NCBI GenBank assembly: GCA_038206235.1
Contig: JBBRBB010000006.1
Span: 62,001-126,000, forward strand
Direction of reading: 5' to 3'
DNA from: JBBRBB01 sp038206235
GTDB lineage: Bacteria; Bacteroidota; Bacteroidia; Chitinophagales; Chitinophagaceae
Length of the DNA: 64,000 nucleotides
The notes under the pieces: generated by a model
What the model was told of the DNA's origin: nothing
Database searches by the model: none
What the model saw: only the letters and a program-made list of their open reading frames with translations
Part shown: one piece after another, positions 53,460-62,317 of the stretch
Position numbering within the stretch: position 1 is the first letter of the stretch
Layout of the letters: each line of letters begins with the position of its first letter
Position numbers and translations under genes: made by a program

Positions 53460-53559
53460 TTAAAATATTTTAGCTGTTTCCAATTCAAATGTTAGAAAAT
53501 TACTTTGGCAACATTGAACTTTCATCCTTGTTTTACAAAAGATTAACGGAGGGCAATCT

Positions 53560-54378
53560 ATGCTTTTAAAAAATTCAGGGGCAAATATTACTCTTCATTC
53601 TACTTCCCGTTCACCTTTACGTTATCCTGGCGGCAAAACAAGAGGCGTAGAATTTATTTTCAATTTTTTCCCCCAAAATCCTAACAAATTATTGTCTCCT
53701 TTTTTTGGCGGAGGCTCGATTGAACTTTTTGCTGCATCAAAAAATATAAAAGTTTTTGGCTATGATATTTTTTCTCCGCTTGTTGAATTCTGGCAATGCT
53801 TAATAACTGTTCCCAACAAACTTGCAGATGAGGTTGAAAAATTTTTCCCGTTGTCAAAAAATAAGTTTTACGAACTGCAGCAAACTCAAACTCATTTCAA
53901 AAGCAAATTGCAAAGGGCGGCTGTTTATTATGTTTTAAACCGATCTTCTTTTTCAGGCGCAACACTTTCGGGCGGCATGTCTCCGCAACATCCAAGATTT
54001 ACAAAAACATCTATTGAACGATTAAGAAAATTTTATAATCCGAATATTTCAGTTGAAAAAGAAGATTTCAAAGCCTCATTAAAAAAACATCCTGATATGT
54101 TTGCCTATCTCGATCCGCCATACCTTATTAAAAGTTCACTGTATGGCAAAAAAGGGGATGCACATAAAGACTTTGACTATGAAGCCTTATCAGAAATTTT
54201 GAAAAAAAGAGAACACTGGATTTTATCTTATAATGACTGTGATGAAATAAGAAAATTATATGCAGGTTTTTGCATGCTAACTCCCAACTGGAAATATGGA
54301 ATGAGCAACAATAAAAATTCAAAAGAGGTTTTGGTGTTTAGTAAAGATTTGAAAATAAAAAGAGATGCGGGTTACTGA
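53560..54378 (+). CDS. Orphan D12-class N6-adenine DNA methyltransferase (Dam-like)
   Basis: 272 residues. Motifs: SPLRYPGGKTR (AdoMet-binding), LLSPFFGGGSIELFAASK, and the catalytic LDPPYLIKSSLYG (DPPY). It would methylate adenine in a short palindrome, perhaps GATC. No restriction endonuclease gene adjoins it, so it is an orphan. A strong ggaggg lies six bases before the start (53548-53553), rare in Bacteroidota and compatible with acquisition from another lineage. Confidence 0.88.
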   Translation: MLLKNSGANITLHSTSRSPLRYPGGKTRGVEFIFNFFPQNPNKLLSPFFGGGSIELFAASKNIKVFGYDIFSPLVEFWQCLITVPNKLADEVEKFFPLSKNKFYELQQTQTHFKSKLQRAAVYYVLNRSSFSGATLSGGMSPQHPRFTKTSIERLRKFYNPNISVEKEDFKASLKKHPDMFAYLDPPYLIKSSLYGKKGDAHKDFDYEALSEILKKREHWILSYNDCDEIRKLYAGFCMLTPNWKYGMSNNKNSKEVLVFSKDLKIKRDAGY

Positions 54379-54439
54379 TTACATTTATACCATTAACCCG
54401 CATAAAATGATTTTAATAAAATATGAATCTGCATTCCTA

Positions 54440-55531
54440 CTACATGGCGCCCAATTGCTTCAAAAATTTTTCCGAATTTGCTCTCACATTTGCAGGCGGA
54501 TTCATGCTCAGCGATTTCTTGAAATTAATGATTGCATTTTTCTTATCGCCTTTTGTGGCATAAGCTTCTCCAAGACTGTCCCAAACATTCGGGCTGTTAG
54601 GATTGCGCTTAGTATTCAATATAAAAATTTCTATGGCTTTATCTGTTTGCCCCTGACCAAGCAATTGATATCCATAAGTATTTAGCTCAGTTTCTGTGGC
54701 GCTTGTAAGAGCATCATTCATCATCTTATCACCTTCAGCAGTTTTACCCGTTGCCGTAAGAAGACCCGATTTAATACTGAGTGTAGTGAAGTTGCTGTTT
54801 TGCGCAATCGCCTGGTCAATCCAGCTAAGTGCCTGCTCATAGTTCACTTTATTTTGAAGTGCATAATTCGCGGCGCTTGAATAACCCTGCCAGCTAAATC
54901 CTACCGTATTTTTCAATTCTTCTGCGGCATTTGCCATCACAATATTATCAACATCGAATTCTATTTTCACAGGAAACTGTTTCTTTTCCCAGTTTAGGAC
55001 TAGCTCTGAAGAATTTTTTGTGTTATTGATAAAATCATAAGTAAGCATTTCTGTTTCGGGTATGATCCGTGTTTGTATGGGTGCTCTCACAAAATCCTGT
55101 TTCGAATCGTACCAAAAGCTTCCCCACGATTTATAATCTTTTGACAGTATTATTTCGCCTGAATTATCTTTATTAATCACAAAGAATAATCCATAAGTTC
55201 CTGCAGGAACTGGTTTACCTTCTACTTTGGCATCATGTGAAAATTGAATGGTTGTATTTTCATTTGCACCTGCACGCCACGGCGCTGAATTGCCTGCGCC
55301 GAATGTTTGCACGTTCCATCCATAAGGCACAAGTGCACCCCATATTTCACGCCCTTTTACTGAAGGTCTCGAATAACTTACTGTTACATTGGAAATGCCT
55401 ATTGTTTGCGAAACCATAGCAGCGGGGCTTGGCGTTCGCGGTGTAGTAATAACTCCCTGTGTGCGTGCAGCTGAGGAGAACAATGCGATGAATAATACGG
55501 CTGATAATCGTATTGAGGATAATTGTAGCAT
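54440..55531 (-). CDS. Exported DUF2911 protein with TPR-like C-terminus
   Basis: 363 residues. A signal peptide (LSAVLFIALFSSAARTQG) is followed by a DUF2911 domain (SYSRPSVKGREIWGALVPYG, VPAGTYGLFFVINKDNSGE, SKDYKSWGSFWYDSKQDFVR) and about three tetratricopeptide units (WIDQAIAQNSNFTTL, AIEIFILNTKRNPNSPNVWD, KNAIINFKKSLSMNP). The family is common in Bacteroidota and is of unknown function. Confidence 0.85.
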   Translation of the reverse strand: MLQLSSIRLSAVLFIALFSSAARTQGVITTPRTPSPAAMVSQTIGISNVTVSYSRPSVKGREIWGALVPYGWNVQTFGAGNSAPWRAGANENTTIQFSHDAKVEGKPVPAGTYGLFFVINKDNSGEIILSKDYKSWGSFWYDSKQDFVRAPIQTRIIPETEMLTYDFINNTKNSSELVLNWEKKQFPVKIEFDVDNIVMANAAEELKNTVGFSWQGYSSAANYALQNKVNYEQALSWIDQAIAQNSNFTTLSIKSGLLTATGKTAEGDKMMNDALTSATETELNTYGYQLLGQGQTDKAIEIFILNTKRNPNSPNVWDSLGEAYATKGDKKNAIINFKKSLSMNPPANVRANSEKFLKQLGAM

Positions 55532-55867
55532 ATATATTTTTTTTGAGGTGAGAAAAATGTGTTACAAGTTACACATTACAATACATGAATTAAATTTTAT
55601 TTGCAAACGGTTATAGTAAATGCTGAAAGGTGTTTGAATAAAAATAATAAGGATTATACAGCCCGCTGTGCGGTTGATATGATTTATACATCTTCATCTA
55701 TCCGCTCAATAAATGAAACCCGCCATTCACTCATTGAAATTGGTAAAACCTTTTTGCATTTTATACTTTTATCCCGCAATAAAATATTAACCAGGAAAAT
55801 TGTACTTTTATATCGCCCCCTGGTTATTATATTTTCAAATAAATTTTTTAATAAAAAAACCACTGTT
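55532..55867. other. 336-base divergent intergenic stretch
   Basis: Separates the divergent DUF2911 and five-repeat genes. The plus-strand frame of the downstream gene is open across much of it, but reads as random sequence (GKTFLHFILLSRNKIL) before the true signal peptide. It presumably carries both promoters; no clear Bacteroidota -33/-7 pair could be fixed. Confidence 0.45.
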
Positions 55868-58531
55868 ATGAAAACAAAAATTTACGCTCTCATTCTAATT
55901 TTCCTTGCACTATCAGCAGGAAAATCTTTTGTGTACGCTGCACCTAATGTAAAGCTTACAAGTACAGCCGTTGCTGCATCGAATGTTAACCAGGGTACGA
56001 TAAATGTTTTGGTATATACCGTTAAGATGAAAGTGACATCTGCTGCAGTAACTGTGAATAATATACAATTCACACTGAGCGGCACTTTCGATAACAACGA
56101 TTTGGTGTATGCCCGTGTGTATTATAATACCGTGCCTACGATAGGCGGTGCATCACAGCTTACTTATGCACTTGCAAACTTTGCTGCACCCCATACATTT
56201 TCACTCGGTCTTTCCAAAGCTATGAATGCAGGAGATAGTGGTTATTTTATGATTGCTGTTGATATGAAATCGGATGCAACAGATGGGCATACGGTTACCT
56301 TAAACGGTGCAACAAACCCAATAGTGTTTAGCTATTCTATTGCGGTAAATCTTACAAACTCTCAAACAAATGCAGCCGGGGCTCAAACCATAAAAGCTGC
56401 AACTGTAAAGCTCTCAACGAATGCAGTGCCTGCCTCCACAGATAATCAGGGCACAATAAATGTTTTGGTATATACTGTAAAAATGAAAGTGAGTGTGGAG
56501 CCTGTTACTGTAAACAATATTCAGTTTACTCTTAGCGGTACAAATGATGCAAATGATCTTGTGTATGCGAGGGTTTACTTCAATACCTCTCCGGTTTTAA
56601 GCGGTGCATCACAGCTCACGTATTCTTTGGCAAATTATGCAGGGCCGCATTTATATTCCTTAGGACTTTATAAACCAATGAATAAAGGAGACAGCGGATA
56701 TTTTATGATTGCCGTTGACTGGACAACCACTGCAACGAATGGAAAATATGTGAAAGTTACAGGTGCTACAACACCTGTTTCATTTGGGTTCACCACTGCA
56801 CCGAATGTTACCGGCACTCAAACAAATGGCAACAATCATACCGTGCAGGCTGCAAATGTGAAGCTCTCAACCATTGCAGTACCCGCATCAACAGATAACC
56901 AGGGAACAATTAATGTATTGGTATATACTGTGAAGATGAAAGTAACCACACAACCCGTAACAGTAAACAACATTCAGTTTACTCTAAGCGGAACAAATGG
57001 AGCAAGCGACCTGGTGTATGCAAGAGTTTACTTTAATACTACGCCCTATTTAAGCGGAGCATCACAACTTACTTATTCTCTGGCAAACTATGCAGCGCCG
57101 CATTTATATTCATTAGGACTTTATAAACCGATGAATAAGGGAGACAGTGGATATTTTATGATTGCTATTGATTGGGCAACCACTGCAACGAATGGAAAAT
57201 ATGTGAAAGTTACCGGTGCTACAACTCCAGTTACATTTGGGTTCACCACTGCTCCGACTGTTACCGGCACGAAAACAAATGGCAACAATCATACTGTTCA
57301 GGCAGCTAATGTAAAACTCTCTACTACTGCTGTACCTGCATCAACAGACAACCAGGGAACAATCAATGTATTGGTATATACTGTGAAAATGAAAGTAACT
57401 CTTCAACCCATTACAGTAAACAATATTCAATTCACATTAAGCGGAAATAATGATGCCAATGACCTTGTGTATGCAAGAGTTTACTTTAATACTACGCCCA
57501 CTTTAAGCGGAGCATCACAACTTACTTATTCCTTGGCAAACTATGCAGCGCCGCATTTATATTCATTAGGACTTTATAAACCGATGAATAAGGGAGACAG
57601 CGGATATTTTATGATTGCTATTGATTGGGCAACTACTGCAACAGATGGAAAAAATGTGAAGGTAACGGGCTCCACTACACCTGTTGCATTTGGGTTCACC
57701 ACCGCTCCTACTGTTACCGGCACGCAAACAAATGGAAATACTCACACCGTGCAGGCTGCCGATGTAACACTGAGCAGCAATTCTGTTGCGGCAGGAAATA
57801 TTGCAAGAAGTTCAATGAACAATGTTGTTTACATTACCAAAGCAGTTATAGCAACTGAACCAATTACCATAAACAATGTTCAGTTTACTCTTACCGGCAC
57901 ACATGATAATGATGATTTGGTGTATGCCCGTGTATATTTCAATACAGCACCTAATTTAAGCGGTGCATCGCAACTTACGTATGCCTTAGCAAACAATGCA
58001 GCGCCTCACACATATAGCGTGGGGGCATATAAACCAATGGCTATTGGCGATGTTGGATATTTCCTGATTGCTGTGGATGTAGCTTCTGCTGCAACGGTAG
58101 GGCATACGGTTACAATTAATGGAAATACAAACCCTGTGGTGTTTGGGTATACTACTGTACCAAATATTACCAATAATCAAACCAATGCTGCAGGTGTAAA
58201 AACAATTTCTGCTTCTGCACCCAATTCTTTCAGCTACAATGAAAACAGCAAGGCTGATGTTAGAAATGAAATAGTTTCAGCTAACGTTTATCCAAACCCG
58301 GCAACCGATGCAGTGAATATAAAATTATCATTTGAAGCAAAACAACAGGTAACTCTGCAGCTTACAACTGAAAGTGGCAACGTGTTAACCAGTAAAACCT
58401 TTATGGTTGAAAAGGGCAATAACAAATTGAGCATGGATACACATGCACTATTCAATGGGGTGTATTATGTAACATTGCAATCAGCGGGTAAAACTTTTCA
58501 TCTAAACAAAAAAGTTTTGGTAAGGCATTGA
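55868..58531 (+). CDS. T9SS-exported protein with five ~151-residue tandem repeats
   Basis: 887 residues. The signal peptide (MKTKIYALILIFLALSAGKS) is followed by five repeats of 151-152 residues, starting at 55949, 56405, 56858, 57311 and 57764 (for example NQGTINVLVYTVKMKV, TVNNIQFTLSG, LVYARVYFNT, GDSGYFMIAIDW). Each looks like the beta-sandwich resembling N-terminal domains of BNR-repeat neuraminidase-like proteins (BNR_assoc_N). A type A T9SS sorting domain ends it (VYPNPATDAVNIKLSFEA to KKVLVRH). Repeats 3 and 4 are nearly identical. A cell-surface or secreted adhesin-like role is inferred. Confidence 0.8.
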   Translation: MKTKIYALILIFLALSAGKSFVYAAPNVKLTSTAVAASNVNQGTINVLVYTVKMKVTSAAVTVNNIQFTLSGTFDNNDLVYARVYYNTVPTIGGASQLTYALANFAAPHTFSLGLSKAMNAGDSGYFMIAVDMKSDATDGHTVTLNGATNPIVFSYSIAVNLTNSQTNAAGAQTIKAATVKLSTNAVPASTDNQGTINVLVYTVKMKVSVEPVTVNNIQFTLSGTNDANDLVYARVYFNTSPVLSGASQLTYSLANYAGPHLYSLGLYKPMNKGDSGYFMIAVDWTTTATNGKYVKVTGATTPVSFGFTTAPNVTGTQTNGNNHTVQAANVKLSTIAVPASTDNQGTINVLVYTVKMKVTTQPVTVNNIQFTLSGTNGASDLVYARVYFNTTPYLSGASQLTYSLANYAAPHLYSLGLYKPMNKGDSGYFMIAIDWATTATNGKYVKVTGATTPVTFGFTTAPTVTGTKTNGNNHTVQAANVKLSTTAVPASTDNQGTINVLVYTVKMKVTLQPITVNNIQFTLSGNNDANDLVYARVYFNTTPTLSGASQLTYSLANYAAPHLYSLGLYKPMNKGDSGYFMIAIDWATTATDGKNVKVTGSTTPVAFGFTTAPTVTGTQTNGNTHTVQAADVTLSSNSVAAGNIARSSMNNVVYITKAVIATEPITINNVQFTLTGTHDNDDLVYARVYFNTAPNLSGASQLTYALANNAAPHTYSVGAYKPMAIGDVGYFLIAVDVASAATVGHTVTINGNTNPVVFGYTTVPNITNNQTNAAGVKTISASAPNSFSYNENSKADVRNEIVSANVYPNPATDAVNIKLSFEAKQQVTLQLTTESGNVLTSKTFMVEKGNNKLSMDTHALFNGVYYVTLQSAGKTFHLNKKVLVRH

Positions 58532-58608
58532 TGCAAATAATGAAATTGATTTAACAATAAAAAAAGAGTTGGTAAATTCTTCTGTAATGCAAGACAGGCC
58601 TGGTTTTT

Positions 58609-58646
58609 AAAAAGCAAATTGAAAAAATTTTCGATTTGCTTTTTTG
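58609..58646 (+). terminator. Strong intrinsic terminator
   Basis: aaaaagcaaat/atttgcttttt with further pairing inside (tgaaaa/ttttcg) gives a stem of about 17 bp with a tiny loop and a T-rich 3' side. It lies 78 bases after the five-repeat gene. Confidence 0.75.
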
Positions 58647-58829
58647 CTTTTTAAAATTTATTAAATCATGTTGCAGATGCGGCAGTGATCAAGTTCGCAC
58701 TTCTATCTGAGAACAAGCAATTCAAATAAGGGCTACCTTCCTGCTCGATTTTATCTTGTAAAACAATTTGCGGTATTATTGATTTTGTTGCTGCTTCTTA
58801 TTTCATAGCATTTTACTCAAAATAAAATT

Positions 58830-59219
58830 TTATCTTCTCATTACCCCTATTGCAAGTAGTACCCAGCCTGCAATAAAACATAATCCTCCAACAGGAGTAA
58901 CAGCGCCAAGCCAGTTCATCTGTTCATTACCGGCTGCTGTCGAAAAAGTAAGTGCATATAAAGAACCGGAAAATAAAATAATACCTGCAATAAAAAATCT
59001 TCCGCTCCACAGTATAAAATTATTTGTGTACGATTGATAGATGATACCTGTAATCAGCAAAGCAAACGCATGATAAAACTGATAGCGCACTGCTGTTTCA
59101 AATACCTGCAAACTGTCAGCATTCAGTTTTGATTTTAAAGCATGTGCCCCAAAAGCACCTAATGCCACAGATAATGCTGCAAGCAACCCAGCAGTAACTA
59201 TTAAAATGGGTTTATACAT
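58830..59219 (-). CDS. DUF423 family membrane protein
   Basis: 129 residues with about four membrane helices. The characteristic start is MYKPILIVTAGLLAALSVA, followed by LGAFGAHALKSKL, and later YQFYHAFALLITG and VTPVGGLCFIAGWVLLA. The start at 59219 is used. It overlaps the end of aroK by eight bases. The family's role is unknown (YwdK-like). Confidence 0.88.
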   Translation of the reverse strand: MYKPILIVTAGLLAALSVALGAFGAHALKSKLNADSLQVFETAVRYQFYHAFALLITGIIYQSYTNNFILWSGRFFIAGIILFSGSLYALTFSTAAGNEQMNWLGAVTPVGGLCFIAGWVLLAIGVMRR

Positions 59220-59718
59220 ATTTTGCAAAAATAGTTTCAAAATCCTGCAAAGAAATTTTTTCTCCGCTTACATGATGTTGCGCTTTTGAATAATACAATT
59301 TACGTTCTTCCATTTTATCAGAAAGAAAAATGGTAAGCTCATCATCAGAAAGGTTTTGGATGAGAGGACGGTTTTGTTTTTCAGGCAGTAATCGTTTTAG
59401 TAAAACATGCAAAGGCTCATCTATCCAGATAGTAATTCCATTCTCATTCATCCATTCCATATTATTATGAAAGCAAGGTGTGCCGCCACCTGTGGCAATT
59501 ACAATATTTTTAATCGCTGATAATGTATGCAGCACATCTCTTTCCTTCTGCCTGAAAAATTCTTCTCCATTTGTTTCAAAGATTTCTTTAATGGTCATGG
59601 ATGTTTCCTTTTCGATCATTTGGTCCAGGTCAATCCAATCACTTTGTAATTTATCTGCAATGCGCTGCGCCCAGTAGGTTTTACCGGCGCCCATCATACC
59701 GATAAGGAAAATATTCAT
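59212..59718 (-). CDS. aroK: Shikimate kinase
   Basis: 168 residues. The P-loop is IFLIGMMGAGKTYWAQ; DWIDLDQMIEKETSMTI holds the shikimate- and metal-binding Asp. FFRQKERDVLHTL and VIATGGGTPCFH follow, with the lid region LLPEKQNRPLIQ. It phosphorylates shikimate in the aromatic pathway. It overlaps the broken toxin gene upstream by four bases (atga) and the DUF423 gene downstream by eight, so all three form one transcription unit. Confidence 0.94.
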   Translation of the reverse strand: MNIFLIGMMGAGKTYWAQRIADKLQSDWIDLDQMIEKETSMTIKEIFETNGEEFFRQKERDVLHTLSAIKNIVIATGGGTPCFHNNMEWMNENGITIWIDEPLHVLLKRLLPEKQNRPLIQNLSDDELTIFLSDKMEERKLYYSKAQHHVSGEKISLQDFETIFAKYV

Positions 59719-60058
59719 TTAATTCCTTCTATTGAATTTGGATAAACAAGCGCAAGTTTATAATTATGGTTAAAGAAAACAATTCTCTCCCATTGTTTAT
59801 TCATGAGTTTCCGAAATTTTGGGTGTCTCATATTACCTAAACGAAAATGAATAACTTTTGGAGGGGGATTGGTGTGCAATATTCTATCCGGCAAAATCTT
59901 TATCACGCGATAAAATAGTTAGATTTATTTTCTTTTGCATAATCCCATATTAAATTGTCATCGCCATCAATTTTTACAGAAACAGCATATATAAAATCGG
60001 TGCTTTGCCAAAGATTATAAGTTTGAGGTAAGTTAGAATCAACGATGAACTTTGGCAC
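59715..60058 (-). pseudogene. DUF5615 PIN-like toxin, broken by two frameshifts
   Basis: A GTG start at 60058 gives VPKFIVDSNLPQTYNLWQST and continues to YAKENKSNYFIA, then a stop. The expected continuation LTILSRDKDFA is in a second frame. The final part (RILHTNPPPKVIHFRLGNM to SIEGIK) is in a third. These are the DUF5615 toxin motifs, but split. The partner DUF433 antitoxin is intact and overlaps the start by one base. Confidence 0.8.
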
Positions 60059-60303
60059 TACTTAGCATTTTTGAACTCAACGATTGAATATTCGAGACTT
60101 GACATTTTAAGAGCAAATTCTTTACAGACGTTTATATCTTTAACAGAAATAAAGGGAAAGGCTTCAAGAATATCACTTTCTGTATCGCCTGCAAGTAAAT
60201 GACTCACTACTGTTTCCACATCGAGGCGTGTGCCTTTAATGATTGGTTTTCCTCCTTGCACACCTGAACGAACTTCCAATCTTTCATTTATTTCATAATC
60301 CAT
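60058..60303 (-). CDS. DUF433-family antitoxin
   Basis: 81 residues: MDYEINERLEVRSGVQGGKP, with IIKGTRLDVETVVSHLLAGD, the DUF433 DNA-binding signature (GKPxIKGTRL). Its stop overlaps the GTG of the DUF5615 toxin gene. It lies just past the glutaryl-CoA dehydrogenase gene. Intact although its partner is not. Confidence 0.85.
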   Translation of the reverse strand: MDYEINERLEVRSGVQGGKPIIKGTRLDVETVVSHLLAGDTESDILEAFPFISVKDINVCKEFALKMSSLEYSIVEFKNAK

Positions 60304-60358
60304 AATTTTTTTTCTTAAAGGTAAGAATAAAAAGAATTCTGAGTTACTCATCTGCACA

Positions 60359-61543
60359 TCATTCAAACGCATTAATCCCTGTAACATCCATACCGGTAAT
60401 GAGTAAATGAATATCATGAGTGCCTTCATACGTAAGCACACTCTCTATATTCATTATATGACGCATCACACTGTATTCACCTGTAATGCCCATACCGCCA
60501 AGCATCTGGCGTGCCTCACGGGCAATGTTTGCAGCAATTTCGCAACTGTTACGCTTTGCCATACTCACCTGTTGAGGCGTTGCCCTGCCTTCATTCATCA
60601 ATGTTCCAATGCGCCATGCCATTAGCTGTGCCTTGGTTATTTCCGTAATCATTTCTGCAAGTTTTTTTTGCTGCAACTGAAATGCGCCGATAGGTTTGCC
60701 GAACTGAATTCTTTCTTTGCTGTATCGTAAGGCAGTATCGTAACAATCCATGGCTGCACCTAATGCACCCCAGGCAATTCCATAGCGGGCTTTGGTTAAA
60801 CAACCTAATGGTCCCTTCAAACCCTTTACCCTTGGAAATATATTTTCTTTCGGAACTTTTACATCATGAAATACAAGCTCACCTGTTGCGCTTGCACGTA
60901 AACTCCATTTGCCATGTGTTGTTGGTGTTGAAAAACCTTCCATTCCGCGTTCAACTATTAAACCTTTTATTTCTCCGCTTTCATCCTTTGCCCATACAAC
61001 TGCAACCTGTGCAAAAGGGGCATTGCTAATCCACATTTTTGTTCCGTTCAATATCACGTGGTCACCTGCGTCTTTGAAGTTACTCAACATGCCTGCAGGG
61101 TTGCTTCCAAAATCCGGCTCTGTTAATCCAAAGCAACCAAGCCATTCTCCGCTTGCAAGCTTCGGCAAATATTTTTTTCGTTGCTCCTCGCTGCCATACT
61201 CATAAATGGGAAACATTACCAAGCTTCCCTGCACGCTTGCAGTGGAGCGCACACCGCTATCGCCGCGTTCAAGCTCCTGCATCATCAAACCATAACTAAT
61301 ATAATCCAATCCGCCGCCGCCATATTCATGCGGAATCGTTGGACCGAAACAACCCAACTCACCTAATTGCTTTACTATGTGCTCAGGAAATTCTGCACGC
61401 TGAGCATAGTCTTCAATGATGGGTGAAATTTCTTTCTTTACATAATTACGAACACTTTCACGAACCAGCTTTTGCTCTTCGGTGAGCAACTCATCAACTA
61501 AAAAATAATCGGGGGATTGAAACAAATCAGTTTTTACAGCCAT
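60359..61543 (-). CDS. gcdH: Acyl-CoA dehydrogenase, glutaryl-CoA dehydrogenase type
   Basis: 394 residues of the flavin acyl-CoA dehydrogenase family. Motifs include FGLTEPDFGSNPAGML, GTKMWISNAPFAQVAVVWAK, KARYGIAWGALGAAMDCYD and the catalytic-base element MRHIMNIESVLTYEGTHDI. The TEPDFGS loop and the YEGTHDIH end are typical of glutaryl-CoA dehydrogenase, which acts in lysine and tryptophan breakdown. Kynurenine monooxygenase, also of tryptophan breakdown, is encoded 0.8 kb away. Confidence 0.85.
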   Translation of the reverse strand: MAVKTDLFQSPDYFLVDELLTEEQKLVRESVRNYVKKEISPIIEDYAQRAEFPEHIVKQLGELGCFGPTIPHEYGGGGLDYISYGLMMQELERGDSGVRSTASVQGSLVMFPIYEYGSEEQRKKYLPKLASGEWLGCFGLTEPDFGSNPAGMLSNFKDAGDHVILNGTKMWISNAPFAQVAVVWAKDESGEIKGLIVERGMEGFSTPTTHGKWSLRASATGELVFHDVKVPKENIFPRVKGLKGPLGCLTKARYGIAWGALGAAMDCYDTALRYSKERIQFGKPIGAFQLQQKKLAEMITEITKAQLMAWRIGTLMNEGRATPQQVSMAKRNSCEIAANIAREARQMLGGMGITGEYSVMRHIMNIESVLTYEGTHDIHLLITGMDVTGINAFE

Positions 61544-61548
61544 ATTTT

Positions 61549-61624
61549 CAGTTTGTTGTTTGTAGTTTTCAGTTTGTCCGCAGGATGCTGCGCATAGTTT
61601 GTAGTTCGTAGTTTGTAGTTTGAG
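61549..61624. repeat. 7-bp tandem repeat upstream of gcdH (unit gtttgta)
   Basis: Units gtttgtt, gtttgta, gttttca, gtttgtc, a short interruption (cgcaggatgctgcgca, itself palindromic), then gtttgta, gttcgta, gtttgta, gtttgag. It begins about six bases from the gcdH start codon and spans the likely promoter. Confidence 0.85.
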
Positions 61625-61811
61625 GAATCAGCTCAAAACAAATAACTGATTAACGAAATAATATTTAATGAGCCGCAAAATTAACAGCCGTTAGTTATTT
61701 GCCAATCATTTATTGTATTTTTATTTGTGCTGCAAAGAGATGTTCCTGCAGCGAATTGTTTTGGATAGATTCCGCTTGCAAAAAACAATGTAACTTTAGA
61801 AAAATTGCACA

Positions 61812-62060
61812 ATGTCAAACTTGAATAAAGAAGAACTATTAAGCAGAATAACAGTTGATGCAAACTTAATGGTTGGTAAGCCTGTTATTCACGGAATGAG
61901 AATTACTGTGGAACAGATAATGGATGCATTGGCAGGAAGATTATCAGATAAAGAGATCATAGAAGATTACACGGAATTAGAAGTTAATGACATAAAGGCT
62001 GTGTTGTTATATGCAAATGAATTGGTGAAAGAGGAGAGGGTATACCTAATTAATCATTAA
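61812..62060 (+). CDS. DUF433-family antitoxin
   Basis: 82 residues. The signature is LMVGKPVIHGMRITVEQIMD, then LSDKEIIEDYTELEVNDIKA. The gene for the DUF5615 partner starts five bases after its stop. This antitoxin is intact while its partner is truncated. Confidence 0.83.
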   Translation: MSNLNKEELLSRITVDANLMVGKPVIHGMRITVEQIMDALAGRLSDKEIIEDYTELEVNDIKAVLLYANELVKEERVYLINH

Positions 62061-62065
62061 TTAGT

Positions 62066-62314
62066 ATGAAATTTCTTACAGATGTTGGTGTCGGTAAGAA
62101 AGTGCAAAGCTTCCTTAAGCAGGAACATCAGGATGTTAAATGCATTAGGGATATTAATCCTTCTATGGATGATTATGATATTCTGGAGATAGCAGTAAAA
62201 GAAAGAAGGATTGTAATTACAGACTTTTTTTCTGCATCATTTAATTGCATCAAATATTTATTCATTTGCTGCTCTATAGCTTTTGCTGACATAATATTTT
62301 TTTTAGAAATTTAA
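62066..62314 (+). pseudogene. DUF5615 PIN-like toxin, truncated
   Basis: Begins as a normal DUF5615 protein (MKFLTDVGVGKKVQSFLKQ, then CIRDINPSMDDYDILEIAVK and RRIVITD). After residue 52 or so the sequence is unrelated (FFSASFNCIKYLFICC) and ends at 62314. The second acidic block and the rest of the domain, expected after VIT as DKDFGEL-like, are lost. The remaining sequence runs into the 3' region of kmo. Confidence 0.7.
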
Positions 62315-62317
62315 TTT

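Noticed and set aside
53560..54378. Restriction-modification system
   Set aside because: Only a methyltransferase is present; the flanking genes are a TlpA-like protein and a DUF2911 protein, with no endonuclease.
55601..55867. Upstream extension of the five-repeat protein by about 89 residues
   Set aside because: The sequence reads as non-protein (low conservation, no signal), and the Met at 55868 begins a clean signal peptide.
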